A stretch of 64,000 nucleotides of DNA from CAYMND01 sp964465065. GTDB taxonomy: Bacteria; Acidobacteriota; Aminicenantia; UBA2199. The notes beneath the pieces were generated by a model. That model was not told the origin of the DNA, did not search any database, and saw only the letters and a list, made by a program, of their open reading frames with translations. This document shows positions 33,064 through 41,558 of this stretch, one piece after another. Within the stretch, counting starts at the first letter, position 1. The number at the start of each line of letters is the position of its first letter. Location: contig CAYXHZ010000004.1 in the NCBI GenBank assembly GCA_964465065.1, positions 1 to 64,000 of the forward strand, written 5' to 3'. The position numbers and the translations under genes were made by a program.

Positions 33064-33789
33064 TCAATCTTTCGGGTAGGAAAATTTAGCGATGGCGATG
33101 CTGAGAAGATACAATATCAGCATCGGGCCGGCAAATAGGGACTGGGTGACCATATCCGGTGTCGGAGTGATGACGGCGGCTATGATGAAAATGAGAACGA
33201 TAGCATATTTGATGTACTTGATCAGGAATTTCGCGGTTACGATCCGCAGTCTGGCCAACAGAAAGATCAGTACCGGCAACTCGAAAACGACGGCGACACC
33301 GATGATGACACGGAAAGCAAGAGAAAAATATTCGTTTATGGTTATAATAGCCTGAAAGTCTTGACCTACATTCAAAAAAAATTGGCAGGCCCATGGAAAG
33401 ACTCCATAGTATGCAAAAGCCCCGCCCAGAAAAAAGAAAAAGGTCGTCGACAACACAAAGGGAAAGACCAGCCGCTTCTCCTTGGGGTACAAGCCGGGGG
33501 CGATGAATTTCCACAACTGCCAGAAAATCAAAGGGGCCGATGCAAAAAATCCGGTAATGAATGCCAGCTTGATATACATCATGAACGGTTCAGTCAAAGA
33601 TGTAAACGCCAATTTCTGTCCAGAGGGCAGAAACTTCTGGACCGGATAGGAAATGAAGCGATATATTTCATCGACAAAGGGCCAAGCACCCATGAAACAG
33701 ACCATGACGGAAAGCAATGACCAAAAAATTCGGCGTCTCAATTCACCCAGATGTTCGAAGAATGTCATCTCATTGGGATGACTGGTCAT
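33064..33789 (-). CDS. tatC: Sec-independent translocase TatC
   Basis: A 241-residue, six-helix TatC, receptor for twin-arginine signal peptides. It has FFEHLGELRRRIFWSLL at the N-terminus (the Glu-rich signal-binding surface), LTEPFMMYIKLAF, and FRVIIGVAVVFELPVLIFLL. I choose ATG 33789, with GAGGA 5 bases upstream; the same frame is open further 5' within tatA/B. It overlaps tatA/B by 20 bases. Confidence 0.96.
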   Translation of the reverse strand: MTSHPNEMTFFEHLGELRRRIFWSLLSVMVCFMGAWPFVDEIYRFISYPVQKFLPSGQKLAFTSLTEPFMMYIKLAFITGFFASAPLIFWQLWKFIAPGLYPKEKRLVFPFVLSTTFFFFLGGAFAYYGVFPWACQFFLNVGQDFQAIITINEYFSLAFRVIIGVAVVFELPVLIFLLARLRIVTAKFLIKYIKYAIVLIFIIAAVITPTPDMVTQSLFAGPMLILYLLSIAIAKFSYPKD

Positions 33790-34048
33790 TTGATTCCTCA
33801 CTCCGATATGGGTCCAGGTCTGTTCGCAACGGGTCAAGATCCGACTTCATTTGTGCGATATCCTTTGTCAGGTCGGCTTGATCCAGTTCCTGCTTGATCG
33901 TCATCTTGGCATCGTCGACCGTATCGCGAATGGTGCGCACCGTCTTGCCGAAAAATTTGGCGAATTCGGGAAGTTTTTCGGGTCCGAACAGAAGGATCAC
34001 CAGCAAAAAAATCAGAGCCAACTCGGAAAAACCAATAGAACCGAACAT
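33770..34048 (-). CDS. TatA/TatB-type translocase subunit
   Basis: A 92-residue protein with a short N-terminal membrane helix (IGFSELALIFLLVILLFGP, about 5-22), then the FGPEKLPEFAKFFGKTVR amphipathic helix and a charged tail with two similar DLDP repeats. The glutamate at residue 9 and the longer acidic tail favour TatB, but a single TatA/B with both jobs is possible, as no other copy is present. TATAAT lies 11 bases before the ATG, with no Shine-Dalgarno sequence, so the mRNA leader should be very short. Confidence 0.9.
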   Translation of the reverse strand: MFGSIGFSELALIFLLVILLFGPEKLPEFAKFFGKTVRTIRDTVDDAKMTIKQELDQADLTKDIAQMKSDLDPLRTDLDPYRSEESNDQSSQ

Positions 34049-34091
34049 TTTATTATCGTATTATACCTTAAATAAATCAGCCCCCGCTAGT

Positions 34092-34985
34092 TCAGCGGAA
34101 ATAAATAAAAGCCAACTTTTCCGTCATGCGCAGAGACTTGATGATCTCCCGCTGCATGGGCTTCCTGGGCACACGCTTGAGCTTGGCAAGCGCGGCGATA
34201 TATGCCCGGACATATACCAGTGTCTTCTGCTCCAGGCTGTGGTATACGCAGGAGAAAAAGAAAGACAAGCTTTTTCTGCAGAGCCAAAGCAGCGGCCAGT
34301 ATTGCCAATAGAGCCAGAAGAGATTGCGTGTGTAATAAAACGGGGCCCGCAGGGAATCTCGATTCTGAGGAGAATACTGATGCAGGGCGATGATCCGCTC
34401 GTCCCAGTGAATGGTGAAACCAGCCTGAACGACCCGTAAGGCCAGATCCAACTCGTTCCAGTACAGAAAGAAGGCCGGTGAGTATCCGCCGACTTTTTCC
34501 AGAACCGAACGACGGAACCCGGCCCCGGCTCCATTGAAACCAAGTTGACAGGGCGGCACCGACTGTTCAGTTTTTTCATGTTCCTGTGCAGCGGCTTGAA
34601 AATGACTCACATTGCGGACATTGAAAGCGACGATACCGATTTTCTCATCGCTCTGGAAGCACTGGACCATGCGGGCGATGGCTTCAGGCAAGGGGTAAGA
34701 GTCATCGTCGATGATGACGATGAATTCTCCGGCTGCAGAGAAAAAGCCGCGGTTGGCGGCGGCTACGCCCAGATTCTCATCCAGACGGATCAGTTTGACA
34801 TCGGGAAAGCGACGGCGTACCTGTTCGCAGGTCCCATCGCTGGATGCGTTGTCGACCACGATGAATTCCAACTTTTCATAGGCGATGAGGTGTAGCTGCT
34901 CCAATCCGTTCACAACATCGGCCAGACGATTGTAACTGAGCATAACGATCGAAACCAGAGGCTGCGGATCGGCTGTCTGACTCAT
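34092..34985 (-). CDS. Family 2 glycosyltransferase
   Basis: A 297-residue GT-A fold glycosyltransferase. It starts LVSIVMLSYNRLADV, continues FIVVDNASSDGTCEQVRRRF, and has the nucleotide-binding acidic motif IIDDDSYP and FNGAGAGFRRSVLEKVGGY for acceptor binding. A C-terminal amphipathic or membrane-associated helix region (about 215-260, WLYWQYWPLLWLCRKSLSF) suggests action at the inner membrane, probably on surface glycans. I choose ATG 34985, which overlaps the stop of the CDF gene (ATGA). Confidence 0.9.
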   Translation of the reverse strand: MSQTADPQPLVSIVMLSYNRLADVVNGLEQLHLIAYEKLEFIVVDNASSDGTCEQVRRRFPDVKLIRLDENLGVAAANRGFFSAAGEFIVIIDDDSYPLPEAIARMVQCFQSDEKIGIVAFNVRNVSHFQAAAQEHEKTEQSVPPCQLGFNGAGAGFRRSVLEKVGGYSPAFFLYWNELDLALRVVQAGFTIHWDERIIALHQYSPQNRDSLRAPFYYTRNLFWLYWQYWPLLWLCRKSLSFFFSCVYHSLEQKTLVYVRAYIAALAKLKRVPRKPMQREIIKSLRMTEKLAFIYFR

Positions 34986-35905
34986 AGTCCCAGGGTGACA
35001 GGCGCCTGATAGAAAAACACACGCTTGACATGGTCGCATTCAAGCTGAATATCCTTTTCGATGCCGTTGATCAATGAGTTGAGTTCCGATGAACTGAGTT
35101 GATCGTTGAAAACGGCTTTAATGGCCAGCAGGATCGAATCCTCGTCAAGTTGCACTGAATGCAAATCGACTATTTCCTTTATCCATTCTTCTTTCTGGAG
35201 TAAGGCATACATGCGTTTGATCACGGACAGGTCGGCGCTCTCGCCGATCAACAAATCCTGCATCTTCAAGCCAGAGACCACTGCACTGCCCAGCATGACC
35301 ATACCGATCATGACGGCAGCGACGCCGTCCATGCGAAGCCAATAGCCGGTATGCTTGACGATGGCGGAGAAGACAGCCAGGAAAATTGTGATCAGCAGGC
35401 CTGTTTCCTGCAGCAAGGTCGTGATCAGGTCAACGTTCTTCGACTTTCTGACAAAAGCGAGCAATGTCATCGGTCCGCGCAGGCGGGCGCAGAAATGAAA
35501 AAAAATGTAGCTGACGAAAACCGTCAAGGACACAGCCAGGCCGAACAAACCGAAATGCCAGCTGAGCTCCTGTGCGACAGCCGCCGGTCGCCTCAGCGCG
35601 ATGATCCCCGACATCAGCGAATAGAATGCCCCACAGGACAGGAAGATCACTGAAACAACGTGATAAAAAAAATAGAACCTTCCGGAGAATCCGAAAGGGT
35701 TGTCTCTGGATCTGGGAACCTTTCCCTTTCCAATGCCCAGACGGCTCATGAGCTGTCCGATCGTCACGATCCAGGAGTGAACAGTGTTGGCAGTCCAGGC
35801 AATGTCAGCGAAAAAGAACAGAGAGACCGTGTAAAAAACTGTCATGATGAAATTGAGAATGAATGCCAATAAGAGGTTCTTTTTCAATTTTCGTAAAATT
35901 TCCAT
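34982..35905 (-). CDS. Cation diffusion facilitator-like protein with an altered metal site
   Basis: A 307-residue protein with six hydrophobic segments and the SLC30A9/CDF layout. In the second segment the usual HSxxD reads HSWIV, so the Asp ligand is lost, and the Gln of the following NQ is kept. In the fifth segment RMDGVAAVMIG keeps the Asp. After the last membrane segment a ferredoxin-like cytoplasmic domain (about 215-300) remains. Canonical Zn/Mn export is therefore doubtful. The start codon lies 6 bases after a near-perfect promoter, predicting a leaderless mRNA. Confidence 0.75.
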   Translation of the reverse strand: MEILRKLKKNLLLAFILNFIMTVFYTVSLFFFADIAWTANTVHSWIVTIGQLMSRLGIGKGKVPRSRDNPFGFSGRFYFFYHVVSVIFLSCGAFYSLMSGIIALRRPAAVAQELSWHFGLFGLAVSLTVFVSYIFFHFCARLRGPMTLLAFVRKSKNVDLITTLLQETGLLITIFLAVFSAIVKHTGYWLRMDGVAAVMIGMVMLGSAVVSGLKMQDLLIGESADLSVIKRMYALLQKEEWIKEIVDLHSVQLDEDSILLAIKAVFNDQLSSSELNSLINGIEKDIQLECDHVKRVFFYQAPVTLGL

Positions 35906-35911
35906 GCAGGA

Positions 35912-35940
35912 ATAGTAATGCAGCTTGCCCTGGCTGTCAA
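35912..35940 (-). promoter_or_regulatory. Sigma-70 promoter placed for a leaderless mRNA
   Basis: On the - strand, consensus TTGACA (35940-35935) and TACTAT (35917-35912) have a 17-base spacer. Only six bases (TCCTGC) separate the -10 from the ATG at 35905, so transcription should begin at or next to the start codon. Confidence 0.75.
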
Positions 35941-35963
35941 ATCAGTCGGCCAACGTGAAAGGC

Positions 35964-37475
35964 TCAACATTTCATGACTGAATTCGATGGATTCCGTTCC
36001 GTGACAGCTTTGATCAGCGCCTTCAGGTTCTCCTTGTCGATGGCCTTGTCCAAAGCCTCTTCAGCCGTAACTGTCCCCTCGTTGACCAGTTGACTGAGAT
36101 GAGCGTTCAGCATCTGTTGCCCCATCTTTTTCCCGGTTTGCATGATTGTGCTGATCTGATAGGTTTTCCCTTCCCGGATCAGGTTGGAAACGGCGATGTT
36201 GGCAACCATCACTTCGTAAGCGGCGATTCTCCCGCCAACGATCTTTTTCAGCAGCATCTGCGAAATTACGCCGATCAATGCGTCAGCCAACATCGTCCGG
36301 ATCTGAGCCTGCCGATCGGGTGGAAACTGATCGATGATGCGATCGACTGTGGACACCGCCGTTGATGTGTGCAGGGTCCCCAGAACCAGATGCCCTGTAA
36401 CCGCCATTTCGATGGCGATGGCGATGGTCTCCAGGTCCCGCATCTCACCGACCAGAATGATGTCGGGATCCTCGCGCAAGGCCGCCCGCAGAGCCTTCTT
36501 GAAGGATTCCGTATGGGTGTGCACCTCTCTTTGGTTGATCAAGGACAATTGGTTGCGATGGACAAATTCCACCGGATCCTCAATGGTGATGATGTGTTTG
36601 CGCTGCGTCCGATTGATGTGATCGATCAGGGATGCCAGCGTCGTCGATTTTCCGCTTCCGGTCGGACCGGTCACCAAGAGTAAACCTTTGGGCATTTTGC
36701 AGAGTTCCAGAATTACTTCCGGGACCTGGAGCTTATCCACCGTTAAAATCTCGGAAGGAATCAGCCGGAACACGGCTCCGATGCCATGCTGATCCTGGAA
36801 AACATTGGAGCGGTAGCGCCCGTACCCTTCGATTTCATATGCAAAATCAGTATCCTTTAAAGCCAGAAATTCTTCCTGATTCCGTTTGGGCATGATCGCC
36901 AACAGACGTTCCCACAATTCTTCGGAACAGACTGGCAGGATAGCCTCAATCGCCCTCATCTCACCGTCAATCCGAAAATATGGGTTGTTATCGCTGCCGA
37001 GATGCAGATCGGACGCCTTCATTTTGACCATCAAAGACAGAATGCCTTCGATGGTGTCGGTATTGAATTGAGAAACCAGAGCCCGGATCCTGTCCGCATC
37101 CGTCTCCTCGGCTTCCTTTTTTTCTTTTTGATCCGCAATCGGGTCCGGCCGGGGCTCCGGCATTTCTGAAACCGCCGGCATCGTTTTTTCAACCGTTGCC
37201 TGAGCGTGACCATCGGGCAGCAAACTGATCTGGACAAGCATACCCTCATCTTGAATCAGCAATTCCCTGTCCTGAACCACCAGGCGCTGCGAACCCCCGG
37301 AAAAGGCGGACAGCTCCTGCATGAGCAGATAATACTCCCGTTCACTCAATTCCTTTTTCAACAAAGGAATTTTCTTGTTTTCTTTGAAGATATAAACCGG
37401 CTCGCTGGTACCGATCACGACCCGCTCCCCTTTCCAGGTGATCAGGGCGTCGACAATTCTTTTGATGTTATTCAT
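35964..37475 (-). CDS. PilT-type twitching ATPase with duplicated N-terminal domain
   Basis: A 503-residue PilT/PilU family ATPase, longer than the usual 345-370. The core starts near 140: ASDLHLGSDNNPYFRIDGE, Walker A GPTGSGKSTTLASL, the Asp box IEDPVEFVH, Walker B DIILVGEMRD, and the His box GHLVLGTLHT. The first ~60 residues (RVVIGTSEPVYIF, KELSEREYYLLMQ) look like a second, degenerate copy of the PilT N-terminal domain. They are joined by a Pro/Glu-rich linker (about 95-130). It would power pilus retraction or related motion. It overlaps the next upstream gene by 8 bases. Confidence 0.9.
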   Translation of the reverse strand: MNNIKRIVDALITWKGERVVIGTSEPVYIFKENKKIPLLKKELSEREYYLLMQELSAFSGGSQRLVVQDRELLIQDEGMLVQISLLPDGHAQATVEKTMPAVSEMPEPRPDPIADQKEKKEAEETDADRIRALVSQFNTDTIEGILSLMVKMKASDLHLGSDNNPYFRIDGEMRAIEAILPVCSEELWERLLAIMPKRNQEEFLALKDTDFAYEIEGYGRYRSNVFQDQHGIGAVFRLIPSEILTVDKLQVPEVILELCKMPKGLLLVTGPTGSGKSTTLASLIDHINRTQRKHIITIEDPVEFVHRNQLSLINQREVHTHTESFKKALRAALREDPDIILVGEMRDLETIAIAIEMAVTGHLVLGTLHTSTAVSTVDRIIDQFPPDRQAQIRTMLADALIGVISQMLLKKIVGGRIAAYEVMVANIAVSNLIREGKTYQISTIMQTGKKMGQQMLNAHLSQLVNEGTVTAEEALDKAIDKENLKALIKAVTERNPSNSVMKC

Positions 37476-37923
37476 GTTCGGTCACCTTGGCGATACAATC
37501 CTTGTTGAAATAGACAAAGAAATCGTTCAGTAAAAAGACCAGGAACTGGATTCCCAGATTCAGGTAATCCTGAAGTCTGGAATGCTCGCTGGGCAGATCC
37601 GCAATCATCGAAACGTTATGCAGTTCCCCATTTGAAAGGAAGATAATAGCCGGCGGCCCGATCATCTGCTCCCGGGTCGGCAAAGGCTCGAGCAGGTAGT
37701 CGATGCATTTACGGTTGATCTGGAAAAACAATCCGTTCTGTTGATCCAGAAACGGGAAAAAAGGCTCTTTCCGACGGTTGAGGAAATCATCGATGGTTTC
37801 CGGTCCATTGCGAAAGGGAGAGCATGCCTCGAGAAATATCTTTCCCTGCAAAAGGGCGTTCCCCTTGCCAGTCAAGGCGATGGATACCCCGGTTTCCAGT
37901 TTTGGCATCAGCAACGAAGTCAT
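37468..37923 (-). CDS. Small protein of unknown function co-transcribed with the PilT ATPase
   Basis: A 151-residue soluble protein I do not recognise. Visible elements are GVSIALTGKGNALLQGKIFL, a helical DDFLNRRKEPFFPFL stretch, FFQINRKCIDYLLEP (like short motifs seen in regulatory proteins) and a Leu/Phe-rich C-terminal helix (LGIQFLVFLLNDFFVYF). I choose ATG 37923, as AGGAGG is 4 bases upstream. The 8-base overlap with the PilT gene makes a shared role in pilus or surface motility plausible. Confidence 0.65.
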   Translation of the reverse strand: MTSLLMPKLETGVSIALTGKGNALLQGKIFLEACSPFRNGPETIDDFLNRRKEPFFPFLDQQNGLFFQINRKCIDYLLEPLPTREQMIGPPAIIFLSNGELHNVSMIADLPSEHSRLQDYLNLGIQFLVFLLNDFFVYFNKDCIAKVTEHE

Positions 37924-38035
37924 TGCGCCTCCTGTAAATATGGAAACATCATGTTTTTTAAACCTGCTATTCATAACAATAACGTATTTTTTATATTTTG
38001 GTACTGGCGATTATGTGATTTAAACCGGTATTTTC

Positions 38036-38064
38036 TTGACTCTCCCCTGGCTTTTGACTATGAT
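38036..38064 (+). promoter_or_regulatory. Sigma-70 promoter placed for a leaderless mRNA
   Basis: TTGACT (38036-38041) and TATGAT (38059-38064) are separated by exactly 17 bases. The ATG of the following gene is at 38072, 7 bases after the -10 box, which is where transcription normally starts. Confidence 0.8.
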
Positions 38065-38071
38065 CATAAAT

Positions 38072-38698
38072 ATGTTGAAAATTTCCTTTTCGGGCGCTCC
38101 CGGTTGTGGAAGATCATCGCTGTCTCAAGAAGTATGCAAAATTCTGTCTCTGCGTTACAGGGTAAGCCTGATCGACGAAATCAGCTGGAAGAATCCCTTC
38201 GATGACGCCCAAAAATCAAGTTTCGAAAGCCAGTTCTTTTTTCTCACCACTCAAATCAACGAAGAAAACCGACTGGCCTTTTCGCTTGTGGATTACATCG
38301 TTTGCGATCAATCCGTACTCGATCAATGGGTTTCTTGGCTGAGTTTTTACGAAAGACAAAACGAAAAGACACAGAAAAAACTGGCGGAGCACCATCAACT
38401 GATGCAAAGCCTTTTCAAATTCTGGGTGCACTCGTACTCCATGCATTTTTTTATCCGCGTTTCTCATGATGTCTGGACGAAACGTCAGGCGGAAATCAAG
38501 CTGCGTCAGGTAAACGGCCTGGATCAACCGGAACGGGAAAAACGGTTCATCAAGACAATTCAGGAAGAAAACATCCCGGTGATAGAAATATGGAACAACA
38601 CCACGGTCGATGAAACCGCGCTGAACATCATTCAGCACATCCAGGATTATCAATCGCGTACAAAATCCGATGCGCCGGGAGACAGACCCGTTCTTTGA
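38072..38698 (+). CDS. P-loop NTPase (nucleotide-kinase-like AAA) of unknown target
   Basis: A 208-residue protein starting MLKISFSGAPGCGRSSL, a Walker A with Gly-Arg instead of Gly-Lys (GAPGCGRSS), followed by a predicted Walker B/acidic VDYIVCDQSVLD near 80-92. The organisation resembles the deoxynucleoside-kinase-like ATPases of the AAA_28 group. Replacing the Walker A lysine by arginine would weaken ATP hydrolysis. It precedes thyX by 24 bases, so a nucleotide-related role is possible. ATG 38072 is chosen because the promoter lies directly upstream and covers earlier in-frame codons. Confidence 0.7.
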   Translation: MLKISFSGAPGCGRSSLSQEVCKILSLRYRVSLIDEISWKNPFDDAQKSSFESQFFFLTTQINEENRLAFSLVDYIVCDQSVLDQWVSWLSFYERQNEKTQKKLAEHHQLMQSLFKFWVHSYSMHFFIRVSHDVWTKRQAEIKLRQVNGLDQPEREKRFIKTIQEENIPVIEIWNNTTVDETALNIIQHIQDYQSRTKSDAPGDRPVL

Positions 38699-38722
38699 TT
38701 GCCAGGGGGACAGGGAGGAGTT

Positions 38723-40159
38723 ATGGATATCCGTTTAGCCGGTTTCAATGTAGAAAAAGAAATTTTGGATCAGATCGACCCGCAGGGGAAAGTCATCGGA
38801 CCTGAAGTGTTCAGCGCCGCCTACGCCCGGATCAGCCGCAGCAATAAATCCATCGACCAGCTCCGCAGCGAATCACGCACCGATATCGATAAAGCACGCA
38901 AATCGAATGAAAAGATCATCTTTGGAATGGGACACCATTCGGTAGCCGAACACGCAGTTTTCAATTTTGACCTGATGTCGATATCCCGTCTGGCGCTGGA
39001 GGCCGTCGAACAGTTCCGTTTGGTTTCCTATACCGAAAAATCTCAGCGTTACGTCACTCTGCGAAACGACTGGATTTTGGCCCAGGAGATCCAGGATGCC
39101 GGCTTGACAGAGAGTTTTACCAGTCTGGTTGAAACCCTGTACGGCTTTTACCATCGATCCGCAGCGGCTTTGTTCGATCGCTTGTGCGCTCAGCACGGAA
39201 TACCGGAAAAGAAAACGGTTCGCACCGACCTGGAATGTCGCGCCAAAGAGGATGCCCGCTATGTTCTGCCGCTGTCCGCTGCCGGGCAGGTGGGCATGAC
39301 CATCAATGCCCGGAATCTTGAGCATCTGCTGCGCCGACTCCGGCTCAGTCCCCTCAACGAAGTGCAACGGATCGGTCAGGAACTCTACCGGCTGACCGAA
39401 CCCATCACGCCTTCGCTTCTTCTCTTCCCCGATCCTTCCCGATTCGAGAGCCAGTTCAGTCATGGTGATCGCAAAGTGGCGAACGATTCCCCAAGCTCTT
39501 CCGACGATCCTTTTCAACTCAATTTTTGGGAAATTCCGGACCATGGCGACGACACTGTTTTGGCCCTTCTTCTGTCTTATGATCAGCAAGTTCCTTTTGC
39601 CCAGGCCAGCAGACAGGTTGAACGTTTTTCCTTGGATCAGAAGAGGAAGTGGTTTGCCGATCTTTTCCGCAGCATGGAATTCTTTGACGCTCCGCCTCGT
39701 CAGTTCGAATTCATTTCGATATCGTTTGAAGCCATCGTCAGCGCTTCCTGTTATGCCCAGCTCAAACGGCACCGCATGGCGACTCTGATCGCCGGTCCCT
39801 ACGATCCCGAACTGGGACACACCATTCCCGATCAGCATCGGCAGGCCGGTCTGGATGACGAACTGGAGCGATTGATCGCCGAGGTCGACAAATTCTACCA
39901 CAAACACGCTACCGTTCTGATGCAGGCCGCTCAGTACGCTCTTACCAATGCCCATCGCCGTCGGGTGATGATGCGCTTCAATCTCCGCGATCTCTACCAT
40001 TTCATTCGGCTACGTGCCGATGCCCATTCACAATGGGAAATCAGAGACCTGGCGCTGCGAATCGAAAGCCGTATACGGGCGGAATTGCCCTTGACCGGCA
40101 TGATGCTGGCGGGAAAAGACATGTTTCCCGCCAGACACGATGAACTGACTAGGCAATGA
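38723..40159 (+). CDS. Double-domain FAD-dependent thymidylate synthase-like protein (ThyX family)
   Basis: A 478-residue protein with two ThyX-like domains. In the first (about 10-220) GHHSVAEHAVFNFDL and FRLVSYTEKSQRYV correspond to ThyX GHxSxxEHA and RHRxxSxNExSxRY; the RHR arginine-histidine is changed to QFR and the Asn to Thr. The second (about 255-475) has SFEAIVSASCYAQLKRHRMAT with RHR kept, and RRVMMRFNLRDLYHFIRLR. ThyX makes dTMP with folate and FAD, normally as a tetramer of ~230-residue chains. Whether this fused form is a synthase or a relative with another task is open. GGAGG precedes ATG 38723. Confidence 0.82.
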   Translation: MDIRLAGFNVEKEILDQIDPQGKVIGPEVFSAAYARISRSNKSIDQLRSESRTDIDKARKSNEKIIFGMGHHSVAEHAVFNFDLMSISRLALEAVEQFRLVSYTEKSQRYVTLRNDWILAQEIQDAGLTESFTSLVETLYGFYHRSAAALFDRLCAQHGIPEKKTVRTDLECRAKEDARYVLPLSAAGQVGMTINARNLEHLLRRLRLSPLNEVQRIGQELYRLTEPITPSLLLFPDPSRFESQFSHGDRKVANDSPSSSDDPFQLNFWEIPDHGDDTVLALLLSYDQQVPFAQASRQVERFSLDQKRKWFADLFRSMEFFDAPPRQFEFISISFEAIVSASCYAQLKRHRMATLIAGPYDPELGHTIPDQHRQAGLDDELERLIAEVDKFYHKHATVLMQAAQYALTNAHRRRVMMRFNLRDLYHFIRLRADAHSQWEIRDLALRIESRIRAELPLTGMMLAGKDMFPARHDELTRQ

Positions 40160-41402
40160 TCTTCAGCTTCCGGCCGACTGCGGCGAAGGCGTCGATGGCG
40201 GTCTTGACCTGTACGTGGCTGTGAGCCGCCGAGATCTGCACGCGGATACGCGCCTCCCCTCTGGGTACAACCGGAAATGAGAAGCCAACCACGTAAATCC
40301 CCTCTTCGTACAGTTCGGCGGCCATCTGTTGGGCCAGCTTGGCGTCATCCTTGAAGTGCCCCAGCAGAATCGGGACTATCGGGTGAATGCCGGGTACGAT
40401 ACGGAAGCCGTTCTCAATCATGGATTTTCTGAAGTACTGGGTGTTTTCGCGAAGCTGTTCCCGTAGCTCAGGCAGATTTTCGGCCAGTTCGAAAGCCTTG
40501 ATGGCCGCTGCGGCAATGGATGGGGCCAGTGTATTGGAAAACAGGTATGGACGCGAGCGCTGGCGTAACATGGCGATGATTTCTTTTCTTCCGGTGACAA
40601 AACCGCCGGAAGCGCCGCCCATGGCCTTACCCAGAGTCGAGGTGATGATATCGATATCGGCAAGCACGCCACAGTGGTCAGCGGCGCCGCGGCCGTTTGG
40701 CCCGAAAAAACCGGTGGCATGGGATTCGTCCACCATCGTCAACGCACCGAACTCTTTGGCGAGCTTGACGATCTCGTGCAACAGAGCAACGTCTCCGTCC
40801 ATGGAGAACACCCCGTCGGAGGCGATGAGGGTCCGTCGGATGGGCTGTTCCAAGGTTTCGCCCTTGGGACCGAATCCCTGTTTGATTTTCTGCAGGATCT
40901 GACGCAATTCGTCCATATTGTTGTGTTTGTATATGAATCGGTGGGCTTTGGACAGGCGAATGCCATCGATGATGCTGGCATGGTTGAGCGAATCGGTGAC
41001 GATGGCGTCCTCTGCGGAGGTGATGGTTTCAAACAGGCCGCCGTTGGCGTCAAAACAGGATGAGTACAGAATCGTGTCCGCTGTGCCATGAAAATCGGAA
41101 ATCTTTTTTTCAAGTTCCTTGTGCAAATCCTGTGTGCCGCAGATGAAACGGACCGACGACATGCCGAACCCGTACTTGTCCAGGGCGTCTTTGGCAACCT
41201 GGATGATTTCCGGATGGTTGGCCAGTCCCAGGTAGTTGTTGGCGCAGAAGTTGAGAACGCTGCGCGCCGGTTCTTCCGGATTGCGGGAAACCGTGATCTG
41301 GGTGGCCTGAGGGGAACGGATGAGCTTTTCCGACTTGAACAACCCAGCCTCTTGGATCTCGTTCAGTTCATCCTGTAGTCCGAGTAGAGTGCTTTGTACC
41401 AT
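40149..41402 (-). CDS. kbl: 2-amino-3-ketobutyrate CoA ligase (glycine C-acetyltransferase)
   Basis: A 417-residue PLP-dependent alpha-oxoamine synthase that splits 2-amino-3-ketobutyrate with CoA to glycine and acetyl-CoA in threonine breakdown. Motifs are FCANNYLGLANHPEI, GFGMSSVRFICGTQDLHKELE, LNHASIIDGIRLSKA, the Asp in MVDESHATGFFG, and the PLP lysine in STLGKAMGGASGGF. AAGGAG is 6 bases before ATG 41402. No threonine dehydrogenase gene is adjacent. Its 3' end overlaps that of thyX by 11 bases, tail to tail. Confidence 0.95.
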   Translation of the reverse strand: MVQSTLLGLQDELNEIQEAGLFKSEKLIRSPQATQITVSRNPEEPARSVLNFCANNYLGLANHPEIIQVAKDALDKYGFGMSSVRFICGTQDLHKELEKKISDFHGTADTILYSSCFDANGGLFETITSAEDAIVTDSLNHASIIDGIRLSKAHRFIYKHNNMDELRQILQKIKQGFGPKGETLEQPIRRTLIASDGVFSMDGDVALLHEIVKLAKEFGALTMVDESHATGFFGPNGRGAADHCGVLADIDIITSTLGKAMGGASGGFVTGRKEIIAMLRQRSRPYLFSNTLAPSIAAAAIKAFELAENLPELREQLRENTQYFRKSMIENGFRIVPGIHPIVPILLGHFKDDAKLAQQMAAELYEEGIYVVGFSFPVVPRGEARIRVQISAAHSHVQVKTAIDAFAAVGRKLKIIA

Positions 41403-41470
41403 TGATGACTCCTTTGTTTTGTCACTCGCTGAAACCGCGAGCCGATTGGCTGAAGAAGCTGCAACTTTGA

Positions 41471-41499
41471 ATTTTACACCACTAAGACGGTGCTGAAAA
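41471..41499 (-). promoter_or_regulatory. Likely sigma-70 promoter of kbl
   Basis: On the - strand TTTTCA (41499-41494) and TAAAAT (41476-41471) are 17 bases apart. The leader of about 62 bases contains a small hairpin CTCGC-GGTTTCA-GCGAG. Confidence 0.5.
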
Positions 41500-41558
41500 G
41501 AGGAAAAAGGCAAAATGTGAAACTTTGCGGATGAACGGTGAACTGCTGTCGGTCGTTT

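Noticed and set aside
10767..36160. FtsK KOPS motifs pointing to dif
   Set aside because: I noticed GGGAAGGG at about 10767 on + and its complement near 36150, both pointing to dif, but two cases without a full count prove nothing.
41419..41450. Riboswitch in the kbl leader
   Set aside because: Only one 5-bp hairpin is visible; it does not match glycine or threonine-related elements.
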